Assembly (NCBI GenBank): GCA_040143965.1
Contig: JASJQH010000122.1
Location: forward strand, 1 to 27,443
Direction: 5' to 3'
Length of the DNA stretch: 27,443 nt
Source of the DNA: Basidiobolus ranarum
Taxonomy: Eukaryota > Basidiobolomycota > Basidiobolomycetes > Basidiobolales
In this document: piece after piece, positions 1 through 11,765 of the stretch
Layout: each line of letters opens with the position of its first letter
Numbering within the stretch: the stretch's first letter is position 1
Notes under the pieces: model-generated
What the model was told of the DNA's origin: nothing
Seen by the model: only the letters and a program-made list of their open reading frames with translations
Database searches by the model: none
Program-made: the position numbers and the translations under genes

Positions 1-657
1 CTACCTTGTTTATTTGTCTAGGATGATTATATTAGGCGTCAACTATATTTAGCAAAGATGAATTCCAAGCATGAATGGAAGCGAGTGAATGGAAGCGAGT
101 GAAAATGGTATCTTGCATTTATTACGATCATGTCCAAAGCGATTTGTCCGCTGTAGTCACGCTACTAATAGATTAATATGTAATTTAGGATTCAGATAAG
201 ATTTCAATTAGGTTTAGCAAGTGATTCCCCAGTAATAATCAAGTCAGACATGTAATTACACTTGTGACACCTCCAGGCTTCCGGAAGAATCGCCGGTCCC
301 GGTATAACTTGCTTTCTAATCGGTACCTGTACTTGATAGTATACTTGCCAACAGTATGTCTGCTGGCTTCAAACGATTTTGCGAGTGTAAGTTGCAGATT
401 ATAGACGCAAGTACTCCACCTTATGGTAACATGGTGATCATAGCCGTGTTCAAGTGCTAAGCATCAAATAGACCATACCCACGATGTATTCATGTGGTTT
501 ATTATCGATAAAATGAGACATCGGGATGATATAGTGGATTTCATTGCCATTTGCAGCTATTTACGCTTATTTAGCCATGAAAAATAACAAATCAAGTCAA
601 AAACTGGATGATTTATTTAATACATACAAGTATACACATGCATAACATATACAACAT
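1..657. other. Intergenic, no gene recognised
   Basis: I see no convincing coding frame on either strand. At 73-100 a 14-bp unit (GAATGGAAGCGAGT) is repeated twice in tandem. On the minus strand an AATAAA lies at 617-612, about 41 nt beyond the securin stop, and is a likely poly(A) signal for that gene. Confidence 0.6.
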
Positions 658-1625
658 TTAGCTGTAATTAAGCTTGAATTTCTGAATAGGAGTGGGTCTA
701 GGAAGCAAGGACATGCGCTGGAACATAGGAACCTCGACATCCGAAAACGTAGATTCTGGTATTTCGTCCAATTGTAGATCTGGCAAATCTGAATCATATT
801 AGCTTTATAGTAGAAAGATAACTAAAGAGAAAGACAACCAACCATCAAATCCACTTCCGATATCCTCAAAGGCAAATTCTGGTGATTTCGGTTCGTATTT
901 GTCAGCATTCCTGCTCATATAGAAGTCATCTGTAGAAAAGGAAGAGATGAGATTTTCAAAATTGAGGTCAAATCCAGGATCATATGGAAGTTCTAGTTGG
1001 AAATAATATGTTAGCTATACGCGCGTGATTTCTCTAACAAAAGTTCAAGAACCTTCAGTTTTGGGTGGCATGTATTCGATCTCAAAATTTGGCTCTGTGG
1101 GCGCTTGTTGGGCTTCTTCCAATATGTTATCGTCGACGAAAGGATTCGATTCCATTTTCTCAATACTTGTATTCTTCACATTACTAGCTGCCAATAATTT
1201 GTCTTTGAGTAAGCTCCTCTTGAGTGAGCCTCCTAAGGGTGCCTTTTTGTTAGTATCAAAAGGTTTTTGTCCAGTTTTTCCAGGGGCTGGGGTTTTGTTG
1301 GTGATATCCTTCAGAAAGCCACCTTTTCTCACAGTAGTTTCTAATAGGTTTTTCCCTTTCGTTTGAAGTGCGGGTCTATTTTCAGTAGCAATTCTAGTAT
1401 TTTTTTTACCAGTCAAAGCTTTTAGAAAGACTAGTTAATAGACGCGCAAACAATCAACATAATAATCATCAAGAACAGCTTACGAAAAGGAGTTTTAGCA
1501 TTGGGGAAAGGTGTCTTGTTTTTCAATGTGTTGTTAGTGGAATTTTTCAATCCACGTCCGGGTGTTCTGTGGTACATTAACACCTCATTCTCTTTATCTA
1601 TATGTGAGTTTCTTGAGCGTAGCAT
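658..1625 (-). CDS. cut2: Securin (separase inhibitor, Cut2/Pds1/PTTG type)
   Basis: Securin binds and inhibits separase in the nucleus until APC/C-driven ubiquitination destroys it at anaphase. I assemble four exons, 1625-1484, 1430-1053, 992-843 and 788-658, giving 266 aa. Residues 11-13 form a KEN box. A D-box-like RPALQTKGKN lies at 66-75, and the basic N-terminal half has repeated KTPF motifs. The acidic C-terminal half contains EIEYMPP (164-170) followed by ELPYDPGFDLNF (174-185). This resembles the separase-binding segment of vertebrate securin (FPYDPLDFESFD) and an IEYMPP stretch in fission yeast Cut2, both recalled from memory. Donors of introns 2 and 3 are weak (GTTCTT, GTTGGT), but frame and motifs join cleanly across both. 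Sequence conservation in this family is poor, so the call rests on KEN box, layout and the pseudosubstrate-like motif. Confidence 0.82.
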
Positions 1626-2334
1626 TTTGAAACAAGTGGGTTTAACCTAGGCTCTGAGTAAAATTGTGTGAATAGTGGGGAGTTTCGTGTGTAGCCTTGG
1701 AGTGTGGAATTTTCACTTGTTTACTTTATGTTCGGTGTACCCTGGCAATAAATTAGGGATTAAAAACAAGACATTTGTCAATCACCAATCATATCAGTTT
1801 TTTAGGGTGACTTGATATTTTTAAAAACAGCGATTCAGTGATAGAAACAATAATGAACAATAATCATTGTCGTTGTAAAAGGCCATCAAATTAATCAAAG
1901 CTGCCGATTAATTCGGCTTCATGGCATATCAGAAACGGTATTCGACGATTAAGACGATCCCCGGCAAGTCAAAGCCGGGATCAAGGATAACAGTCTTGAA
2001 GTAATATGAACGAATATATCAAGATGTTTATGAATTGCAACTCGACACGATTACTATATATAATACATGCCACGGTAAAGAAATCTCGACCTATCCAATT
2101 CTAACGAAATGGCTAGTGACGTTGTTTTTCTGCGATAGCATCCTGAGATAGAATCATAATCATGCTTTTGTTTCTGCGCATGTTATTGGAAGCACTCAAT
2201 GGCGTATTTCAATGGGCTCAGCATATAAAGAGATTGATATTTTCAGTTACACTAGGTATTCAGCCCTTGGACTTATTGTGCATTCAACTAATCTTACTTG
2301 TTTCTCATATTCCTACGATATTTGTTTGTTGACA
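1626..2334. promoter_or_regulatory. Divergent intergenic region, securin / acidic ORF
   Basis: This stretch must hold the promoters of both divergent genes. A forkhead-type core (GTAAACAA on the minus strand) lies at 1724-1717, roughly 95 bp upstream of the securin ATG. Two compact inverted repeats stand out in otherwise AT-rich DNA. One is GCCGA-TTAAT-TCGGC at 1903-1917. The other pairs GATCCCCGGC (1956-1965) with GCCGGGATC (1974-1982) around an 8-nt loop, with one bulged base. Their function is unknown. Confidence 0.45.
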
Positions 2335-2742
2335 ATGAACACTTCAAAGAAAGTTTCTGACTCATCCTCCGAAAACGAGCTAAAGTCCCCCTCTCTTTCT
2401 TCTAAAAGATCCGTTGAGGCTATGCTAAACAATTCTATACTCATAGAGGAAGTCACAATTGAATATAAAGTATCAGAACCCGTTAGAAATAATTACGATA
2501 TTACGTGGGAAGAGTGGTACACTGATGTTTCTGACGAAGAATCGGACGAAGAATGGTTAGAGTCATTTTTGTTGGAACCTAGAATCACCGAGATAGATAT
2601 ATTTGATGATATCTGTAACCAACTGGAGGAAGTCTCCAACGCCATCATTGAGGAGTGTGAAGAGCTTGAAGCATTCTATCGACAGTCTAAAAAACGTTCC
2701 TATGTGACCTTTCGTGAGCGCTTCTCTCATGATTCATGGTGA
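2335..2742 (+). CDS. Small acidic protein of unknown function
   Basis: I do not recognise this protein. From the ATG at 2335 it is 135 aa with no intron. The frame is open 41 codons further upstream from an earlier ATG at 2212, but that extension is hydrophobic and unlike the rest. The later start opens a serine- and lysine-rich head (MNTSKKVSDSSSENE) with several Ser-Pro/Ser-Ser sites. The middle carries WEEWYTDVSDEESDEEW, a strongly acidic tract with three Trp residues. It is followed by a predicted amphipathic, Glu-rich segment (about residues 90-118) and a basic tail. I see no signal peptide or membrane segment. It sits between securin and APC1 on the APC1 strand. It could be a lineage-specific gene; the biased composition and plausible start suggest coding, but that is not certain. 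Confidence 0.5.
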   Translation: MNTSKKVSDSSSENELKSPSLSSKRSVEAMLNNSILIEEVTIEYKVSEPVRNNYDITWEEWYTDVSDEESDEEWLESFLLEPRITEIDIFDDICNQLEEVSNAIIEECEELEAFYRQSKKRSYVTFRERFSHDSW

Positions 2743-3326
2743 ACATTTATTTACTTCCTTGCGCATCCTTGCATTTGTTTCAATCTAAAGGTGTACACCT
2801 CCTTAACACCTAAAGAATATTAAGTCTGTAAATAAAGAGTCGATGAATTACCCACTTGCTATTCCATTCAGTGATATGATAAATTAAACCGGCTCAACTG
2901 CCAAGTCGTGAACGATGGCTACTGTGAACTCTGTAAAGCTAGAAATTCCGTTTCTAAATTTATTGAATATATCCAAGTGAACGTTATAGCATATGTTATA
3001 GCATACACAGCTCATTCAGTTTGATACAAACAGTCCTAATCATTTTTAATAGCAGATTTTCACTCTCGAATTATAGAACTCGCATTCCGATATTAATGAT
3101 GAGCATGTTGATATTTGTTTTTACCGAATTTGGGTTTGATTTTTATAGGATCTAGGATCCTCAATGATCGAGCTATAGCCTTAAATTTCAAGAAAACAAA
3201 ACAAAGGGAAAATACTAGATAGTCCATTGTAAGTAGCTATAGTCAGATAAAAGGTGTGAACTGAAGGAAATTCCAAATTCACAATATTCGAACAATTTTC
3301 ATACAGTTTTGTTACATGATTTCAAT
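2743..3326. other. Intergenic, upstream of APC1
   Basis: No gene recognised. A 12-bp unit (GTTATAGCATAT/C) is repeated in tandem at about 2984-3006 and forms a near palindrome around CATATG. The APC1 promoter must lie here, but I can assign no specific site. Confidence 0.4.
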
Positions 3327-6300
3327 ATGCAGACACAGTATTTAGGAAAATTCAAACCATTCGGTACAACACTTTCCAATGTGCCCACCAAGAAAACCGC
3401 CTTTCCTCTTGATCCAACCGACTTGTATTTTCCTACCTTTTCTTCTCTCCCTTTCCCCCCTTCTCCTTCAAATACATATCAATTATACGAGGCGAAAGGT
3501 GGTGGAGAGGAGGAAATATACATAACTCGAACCAGTGTTATTTGGAGTCAAGGCTCGCTATTGAGAAAGAAATTCACTTTTCCTGAGGAGTTACTTCCAA
3601 TCCGTCAAGCTTTTTGGGCATGTTTTGAAGAAAAGAAAATGAGTGATATACTCGAGGCAGATAAAATCGAACAATCGGCTGCCCAGAAGCAGAAGCATAC
3701 CCTTAATGAGCAAAAGCCCGATACAAACATTGATAGGAATAAACAGTCTCAGTATCCTTCGAATTTCAGAAGAGTACTATTCGTACTACTTCGTGATACT
3801 GCTCGAGTTTATTTTGAAAATGGAGAAGCCCATATTATTCACTTACCATTTCCGGTGGCGCAAGTATGGCCATTATCAAACGGTCTACTATTTCAACGAA
3901 GCCTTGACGATAAATCTCACTTGGCACGACCAGAACTTAACCACTTTCCTATATTCTTCACATTGTTAGAACCATTTGAGGAGATGAAGTACCTTACAAC
4001 CCGCTCCGACAAAACCTTACCGCCTCCTTTAATTCAAGATCAGCCGTTCACAGATATGAATCATGTGGTGGTATTTGCAAATGACAAGCCAGATAATAGA
4101 CCCATCATAGTCACGTTCAGCAAATTAACGAAGCAGCATTATATCTGGACTTATAATAGATTTAGTGAAAGTATTGACGAGAAGGTACCTTATTTGCCCA
4201 ACAAAAAAAATCGTAGAGAATCAACCTTAGAATTGGAAAGAGTATGGTCTGGAGAGCCAGAGCAAACTTCAGCCCTTTCCTATAGTTACACAGCACAGAT
4301 GAAGTCGCCTATATCTCTCCAGTTACTCTGGTCAGAGCCATCGTTTAGGTAAGGTTATTCTTCATAGCATGTCTCTGAAAGCTGCGCTGACAACCGTTTA
4401 TCATGTTTAGTCAAGCAGATAATGTTTTTATCTGCCATGATCTAAAAGGAAACGAAGTATTATGCTTTTTGCTTAAAGCTTCGGGATCTTTGCTTGGCTT
4501 TGACATTGATTTTAGTCAGAAGAATTTAGGTAAATCGAAGCAAGTTTTGAGAACTGAAGGGATTGCAGCGATACCTGTTAAATCTATCCGCAAGGAGTTA
4601 GTTGACATTCTCGTACTGAAAGCCAACCATACCTTGCAGTTACAGGTGGCTGGCCAGATTGAGCTTGAATGCACTTTTTCTTCAGATGTTTTAAATTCGG
4701 CCACACCTGAAATGCCTTGTACACCTTCTCGCGGACATTTGGCGGCACCAATGTTCTCCTCTACACCGTGTTCTGATTCGGATATCGACATGGATGTGTC
4801 GATGGACATCAGTCACGATATGTCTTTCAATGAAGAGCCATCTCTATTCGATGCTCAACAGAGCCTTTATGTCAAGAGTATTCAAGATGAAGTTTCAAAT
4901 CGCGTCAACCTCGTACTCTCTGATTCAAGCATGGTTCGAGTTGCCTTGGATTTTGTTCCTAATTCAATGTTGGTACGCCGTTGTCTAGAAGCGCTTAGTT
5001 GTGCTCTTCCTACTGCTACATACAGCAATTTCTTGGCACATTATTTGAAATTGCAATATGGAAATATAGCTGCTGAGGATTTTAGTTCATGTGATGAGTG
5101 GGATATGTTTATTGTTAATTTACTTTATTTTTGTCAAGCACAACCAGCTTCAGGTATGTCAGTCTTCGAAGGTGTTGTCAAACAAGATTCGGATCTTCAT
5201 GTTGATGACAATCCTGTATATGATGACAAAGATGACTGGGAGTTTCTTCTTGACTCTGAATATCACTCAAAGTTCCAACAAAATTTCGGAATGTATCTGA
5301 GCAATTCCCACCTCCCCAATATTCTTAAACAACAATATGCTAGCCTCTATGAAAAGTCTCGAAAAGTTTACACCAAATACCCAATGGTTTCTCAGTTTCC
5401 GAGTTCACTTGCGCAAGTACTTTTCGCCCTTCACTTGATCTACGAAGATGTCAAATTGAGCGCTATCACTCGGCCACTTACTAAGACCCTCTGTCCCTTG
5501 CTTATCCAACTTGCAATGATAATTCGCTGGGATAATTACATTGATTACTACAGACGAGACAACGATGTGGAGCATTATCTTCAGAATGGTAACAATGAAT
5601 ACATATAACTAAGTACACAATTCTTCTATGCTAACTGATTGATTTGGCCTTGTTATCTAGATCTCTGCCTTCAAACACCCCAGGAGTACGAGCCAATCGC
5701 CACTAGTCCACCTAACATTCACCAGTGGGTAATGGACATCCTCAGTTTGAAAGAAATTTCCGATTTTCCATTACCTCATCAAATTCCCGGTCTATTCGAC
5801 CAGAGTGATCTAGATTTTGTACTAAATAGCAATTGCTGCTCACAAACCCGAAAAATCTGTAAACTCTACCGCACATTAGTAACTTGCAAAGCGAATCCCG
5901 AGTCCTTGATCAAGGTAATGATTGAAGAGAATTTCCAGCACAGGAACTTGGATCAGCTCCCATTTGGTATTTCGCTTCCACTTCGGGAGGCTATTCATTA
6001 TTGTCGGAAGAAACCCTCGACTAATTGGCCTATTGATGCTTATAAGCTAATAGGTATTGGTTGACATCTGTTTTTGTAAAGTTGTTCTGTAGAGCTTAAC
6101 GGTTGATCCTTTCTTCTTATTAGGGCGAGAAGATATGGCTGAGCAACTTCGGAGTAACCTGTCGCCTCCGGAATCTTCTGGAAAGCAGCTGGTAAGTTGG
6201 CACCTCAACTCAACAGTCTTTTGCTTACTCTGTTAACCATGACGAATTGATCTTTTAGATAAGCCAACCTTCTGATATCCATAGCATTTGTCAGTCTGTG

Positions 6301-9150
6301 TTACCGGTGCAAGGTTTAAATGGAAATGAAACTGGCGCCGAAATTACTTTGAACGAAATCCCAATGCTCAGGTTCTGTGATGATTTAAGACTCAAAGAAG
6401 TTCAGAGACTACTACAATCCACCAAACCAGTAAAGCTAGTCATTTCAGATCTAGCGGAAACAAGCGAGCATGAAGTGTCTGCTCTTCAACAAGGCCATAT
6501 TGGAGTTCTCTCGCGTCGAACCTACGCATTACCAGTCGGTCGCGGTATTCTGACTTTTGGTACATTTAAACCCAATTTAGCAGAGAAGTACCCTATACCT
6601 GGTATCACTGTTGCCGCTAAAATTCCTCCATTGAACTCAGTGGTAGCTTTGGATACCACACTCTTCCCTCCTGAGTATGAAGAATGGCCTTCTTTCCATG
6701 ACGGTGTAGCAGCAGGATTAAGAATATCACAGTATTGTAGTGAAATCGACGGTTCTTGGATTGTTTATAATAGACCCGATGAGCCGGACAGCAAGCATGC
6801 AGGCCTTCTCTATGCACTGGGTCTAACTGGTCATCTCCGGAGAATGGTTCCATGGCATTCATTCAGTTACTTAACCCACAAGCATGATATGACATCCATT
6901 GGTCTACTCCTTGGTTTATCCTCAGCATATTGTGGCACAATGGACACCACAGTAACCAAACTCCTGGCAATCCATATACCCCCTCTATTGCCACCCGATT
7001 CTTCTGATATTCACCTTTCTCCACTTACACAGGCGGCGAGTCTGTTAGGAATGGGATTGGTTTATTTGGGCACTACACACCGACGAATGGTTGAAGTGAT
7101 GCTTAAAGAAATTGGAAAGAAAACTACTCCATCTACAGAAGCTCATGATCTTCCTGAAAGTATAGCTCTATCGGCTGGAGTTGCACTTGGTTTGATCACC
7201 CTGGGACGAGGCAATGATACTGTAGGGCTTACTGACCTACACATTGTAGAGGAGTTGTGCCGGCTAATGAATGGTGGAAGGCATTTGAATAAGAATGGAA
7301 AGCCGTTAGGCTTTGGTAAATGCTCCGAGTGGAAGGGAAATGAATCCGCTTATATCAATACCGATGTTACCGCGCCTGGTGCCACTCTTGCTTTAGGCTT
7401 GATGTATCTTCGCACCCATAATCAGAGCGTTGCTGACAAGCTTAAAGTCCCAGACAACTGGTCACAGCTTGAAAACATTCGACCTGACTTTGCATCCTTG
7501 CGTATCATCAGTCGTAATTTGATTTTATGGAACTTTATAGAACCTACAGAAGAGTGGATTCAACAGCAAATTCCTAGTTCAATCAGAGTATCATTCAAGA
7601 ATGCTCCCGGCAGCCCTGCTATAAGCTTGCCTCATAGAGAATCCATAAAACGCTTTTATTATTATATTGTTGCTGGGGCCTGCTTCAGCATTGGCTTGAA
7701 ATTCGCAGGGTCCGCGAATGAAACGGCTTTCCGATGCCTATTGGCTAAGTTAGACTACTTCATGTCTTTATCAACAGGTGGTCCATCAGCAGCATTTGAA
7801 GAGAATATTACCAGAAGCACTATTAAATCTTGTCTAGATGCAGTTTGTACATCGGTTGCTTTGGTCATGGCTGGCACAGGGAACCTGGAAGTAATGCGTA
7901 GGCTGCGTGTGCTCCATGGAAGAGTCACGCCAGATGTCACTTATGGAAATCATATGGCATCACACATGGCTCTTGGTCTCCTTTTCCTTGGAGGTGGTAA
8001 TTTCACTTTAGGGAGATCAAACAAAGCTATCGCGGCCCTTGTAATCTCACTCTTCCCTCGCTATCCTAAAGATCCTAGCGATAACCGATCACACCTTCAA
8101 GCACTCAGACACCTTTGGGTTTTGGCAATTGAGCCGCGTTGTTTAGTTACTCGAGATATTGACACTCGAGAGGCCTGTCACATACCAATCTTGGTAAAAC
8201 TTCTCCAAGAAAATGGGGAAACATCGGAACATGAAATGACTACGCCATGTCTGCTACCTGATCTCAAAATTGTACAGTCCATCACCATCAATAGTCCTAG
8301 ATATTGGCCAATCGTACTAGATATTGCTGGAAACGAATTCCACGCAAAGTCACTTTCAAACAATCCAACCATCTTTGTCAAAAGAAAGATTGGACATCTG
8401 TCGTATAACGAGGATCCAAAAGGCTATAGAAGCATTTTAACTCAAGCATTTTCCAAGAATCTGATCTTGAGTAACCTGAAAGGTGCTCCAGCAGTTATTG
8501 AAGATATGAACTTTTTAAAGTCTTTTTCCGCAGACCCACAGCTGCAGGCCTTTGCTCAATATTTCTGTGATATCCAAAACGATAGTACAACTCCTCATGG
8601 TACTAGTCTAACTAACACTGGGCCTGGAGGATTATCGGAATTCTGTCGATCTGTTCTTTACGAGTGTGTAACGAAAGACAAGCCAGAAATTCTTCACATA
8701 TACCTTGCTTTATACCACAGCTTGCAATCTCTACGCAGCCGAGTAGAATCGCATTCATTATGGAATACTAAGATCATCCTTCACTACTACAATTCTCCGT
8801 CTTACCAAAATCTTTGTGAACCTCTTATCCAGCAAGAGTTTAGAGCATATATGGAGAATCAGCTCAGTGATGCCTTCTCCGTAGTCGACGAAAACTCTAC
8901 TTTATCTCAAATAATCAAGCAATATTACAACTGCTTCGAGTTTCCAGTCAATCCACAAGTAGCTCTTGGATATTTCAGAGGATATCTGATATACAACGAT
9001 ATTCCGAATCCGCAAGTGTTAAAGCAAATCTCCGAGTTAGTTAAAAACCAGAACCAAGAAGATCCAAAACAAACGTTACTATTCCTCTCATTAGTACTTC
9101 CACGATTGCCACTTAACGCAGTCAACAGTATTGTTTCATTGATATGTTGA
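3327..9150 (+). CDS. apc1: Anaphase-promoting complex subunit 1 (APC1/Cut4)
   Basis: APC1 is the largest scaffold of the APC/C ubiquitin ligase, which targets securin and mitotic cyclins. Five exons (3327-4348, 4411-5588, 5661-6053, 6124-6191, 6259-9150) join in frame to 1850 aa, within the usual range (about 1450 in fission yeast to 1944 in human). The first in-frame ATG is at 3327. The N-terminal third corresponds to the beta-propeller. A Ser/Thr-Pro-rich loop at residues about 439-461 (TPEMPCTPSR, STPCSDSD) is followed by an acidic Met-Asp stretch, like the regulatory loop phosphorylated by CDK in animals. The exon 3/4 join gives LIGREDMAEQL, just before the helical part. PC (proteasome/cyclosome) repeats run from about residue 1067 (LLYALGLTGHL) to about 1452 (MALGLLFLGGGNFTLG). 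The C-terminal helical domain ends with PLNAVNSIVSLIC. Introns are 62, 72, 70 and 67 nt. Confidence 0.95.
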
Positions 9151-9956
9151 AATGATGGACCAAGCTCTACCAATAACCAAAGCACCTTCTCTTGATGTAT
9201 TCTTGTTCAAAATTGTACGAATATTTTCATTTTTTCTTTAACATAGTTTTTAGGCACTTCTGCATTCATGTTCAGTAATGACTTTTTCGGTTACAAATAG
9301 GTTTTTTGTTGACAACACAAGCTAATCCTGCAGTGTGGTTTGATGCCATTAGATGCTATTGAGTTTACTTTATTTATAGACCATGTTCTCAATCTTCATC
9401 CATGTAGATAGTACGAGGTGGCGGTGGCGGTGACGGTTGAATGTGATAAATAAAAAATCAAAGCCTAACTGTAACAAAGTACATTTGTTCTTATGATATG
9501 TAGCGCTAAATCAAAGCCAAATCAATCCCAAATCAGTGCATGTATTTCGATAATCAATCCTATATTGGTTACAAATATTTGATCCGATCATGATTATAAT
9601 GCAGATATATCATGTGATCTCTCGAGAAATTCTGAAACCCATTGTTGGTTGAGAATCACAACCCTAAATGGAAGATACTGCTTGAAGGAGCGGGGAATGG
9701 ACTAGGCCGATGCACTATGGTGAGAGCATTAATTCACGTGTTGTTCGAAGTGAGATCATGAATTACTTTTATGAACATACATTCCTGAGTAGGACATAAC
9801 TAAAATTTTTCGATATAGCTTTAGTAGGAGATCGAAATCCGGAACGCCACTGTCTGTCCTGTTCTACTCACGCTTTACCTTAAACAAGCCTTTCTAACCG
9901 AAGCACGAGAGGAACAAAGCTTTAACACAAACATCTCCCATCGTCAAAATACAACC
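9151..9956. other. Intergenic between APC1 and MAF1
   Basis: No gene supported. A short GGTGGC-type repeat lies at 9417-9434. The motif ATCAAAGCC occurs near 9457 and again near 9511. The MAF1 promoter must be in the right half; no clear TATA box was identified. Confidence 0.4.
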
Positions 9957-10984
9957 ATGAAGTTTCTCGAGTTTCCCAGCTTGGATGTTATAAACAAATA
10001 TCTGATTTTCGATACTCCTGATAGTAAGATATATGGAAGAGTAGAAGCATTTTCTTGTATGTATTCAACCCATCATCGACCCTTATTTGTAGAAATATAG
10101 CTGACTCTTTATTTAGGCAAAAGTACAGGTGCCGATAAGAAGTTATTTAAACAACTAGAAACTCGTCACCAAGAAGAACTTACCGCGTACAGTTTATCCC
10201 CAGAGCAAAATCCAAATTTGATTGTGTCCCCATTTGGTCCATTTGATCAGTCCTCATCCAGGAAAACTTTATTTTATTTGATTTCCACTTTGAACGCATC
10301 TTTTCCCGACTATGAATTTAGGTTGGTCGATACTTTTATTTTTTCACTGCATTTCTTATTAACGGCCGTTCTCTTTTTTTAGTGATTTAAAGCCGGAGCA
10401 ATTTAGCAAACAACCTTCTTTACCTATGGTTATGAACTCTATCAACACTACACTGTTTAGCCTTGGACGAGCGGATTTGATTCAAACGCATCGCTTTTGG
10501 GACGTCCTTGACGAGTGTATTACGCTTAGCGATTGCGATGTGTACTCTTATGTACCTGACAATGACTCGGATCCTTTTGCCGATGAAAGCTCTATGTAAG
10601 GATCTCATTATGCTTCCCGTTTATCGGCATACTTTAACTGATCGTATAACATACATTTAGATGGTCGTTCAATTATTTCTTCTTTAACCGTAAGCTGAAA
10701 AGAATACTTTTCTTTACCTGCAGCAGCTTAAGGTATTTATGAATCCAATATATATTTTAAATATTGATATTAATTGTCTTAATGTTGGTTGTAGTTACCA
10801 AGCTCCAGTGCGCGAAGATGATGACATTTCCGAGTCTGGAAGCGATGTTGATAGTCAAAAGTTCGTAATCTCTAAAAACTTCAGGATAATTCAATATGGC
10901 ACATTAACTTACCCAATACTCCATTACTTTTTGTGTAGGGGTTACGCGTATGAAGACTATATTATGCAAGACATGGACGAGTAA
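9957..10984 (+). CDS. maf1: MAF1, repressor of RNA polymerase III
   Basis: Maf1 binds RNA polymerase III and blocks tRNA and 5S transcription under starvation or stress, controlled by TORC1/PKA phosphorylation. Six exons (9957-10056, 10117-10321, 10383-10595, 10661-10732, 10795-10860, 10939-10984) give 233 aa. The start is MKFLEFPSLDVINKYL, typical of the family. The conserved central block reads LGRADLIQTHRFWDVLDE, then DVYSYVPDNDSDPF, then WSFNYFFFNRKLKRILFF, matching Maf1 boxes B and C. The C-terminus is acidic (EDDDISESGSDVDS ... YIMQDMDE), as in other Maf1 proteins. The last intron (10861-10938, 78 nt, donor GTTCGT) is a multiple of three and has no stop, so retention would add 26 residues. 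The intron before it is 62 nt. Confidence 0.95.
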
Positions 10985-11765
10985 CAGATATCCCAAAGAG
11001 TTTCTGTTTCCAGCGTTTCTTTATTATTTGGCTTAACTCATATGATCTATCCCAATGGAAGCTCGATTTGTCGTTCAAGTGGATGAGTGGAACCCAGGGA
11101 TAGATTGCTGGCAAATATGAAAGCCACACTTTTCGCACAATTTTATTTTTGGACTTTGGTTTCCAGTACATTTCGTGTTTTTACTTTAGTTTCATAAAAA
11201 ATCCATTTTTTGTTTGTACTCATACTTCACCTATGGATTGAATTCTGGATTAAAACGTAACATAGATCCATGAATCATTTCTCACCTCTCTCTCACTGTT
11301 AATGATGTATATTCAGAGCCATAATAAACATGAAGAATTGAACAAAAAGACCTCTGCTTTTTAGAATTTACTTTGATAGCTCTAACGAACCTGATGAACT
11401 ATACAAAAGATCTATAAATAATTAAAGAGGATGCGAAAGCACATGGGTCAACTTAAAGCGGAAACTAATTACCAGTATAGTCACATTTACTAAAGAAATA
11501 AAGTGACAATACCAAGATCTATTAGAGTATTGGGATTTTCCGAATTTCTGATTTTCTGATTTTCTGATTATCCGCTGCGGTTAGAAAACCATCAATAAAA
11601 GGGGTGACAAATAAAAGAATAGGATAAGGTGTTCCAGTGATATTTACAAAGGTCATAACAGGTACATATTTCAACCGTTCAATTGCTACGGTACATTGGC
11701 AAAGGAAACGGAGAATATTTAAATAACAAGTGTCAAAATCTTCATGAAGATAATAAGACAATAGG
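10985..11765. other. Convergent intergenic region, MAF1 / NC2-beta
   Basis: Holds the 3' ends of both convergent genes and nothing else I can assign. An 8-bp unit TTTCTGAT is repeated three times at 11545-11568. Open frames here look random. Confidence 0.45.

Noticed and set aside
1025-1366. Plus-strand 113-codon open frame opposite securin
   Set aside because: Mirror of the lysine-rich securin exon; no recognisable features.
2212-2334. Upstream ATG extending the acidic ORF by 41 codons
   Set aside because: The extension is hydrophobic and compositionally unlike the rest; the ATG at 2335 fits the acidic, serine-rich protein better.
9389-9440. Minus-strand frame reading PSPPPPPRTIYMDED then stop, looking like the end of a gene
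   Set aside because: An in-frame stop lies shortly upstream, with no ATG and no AG acceptor between it and the proline run. Probably a by-product of the GGTGGC repeat.
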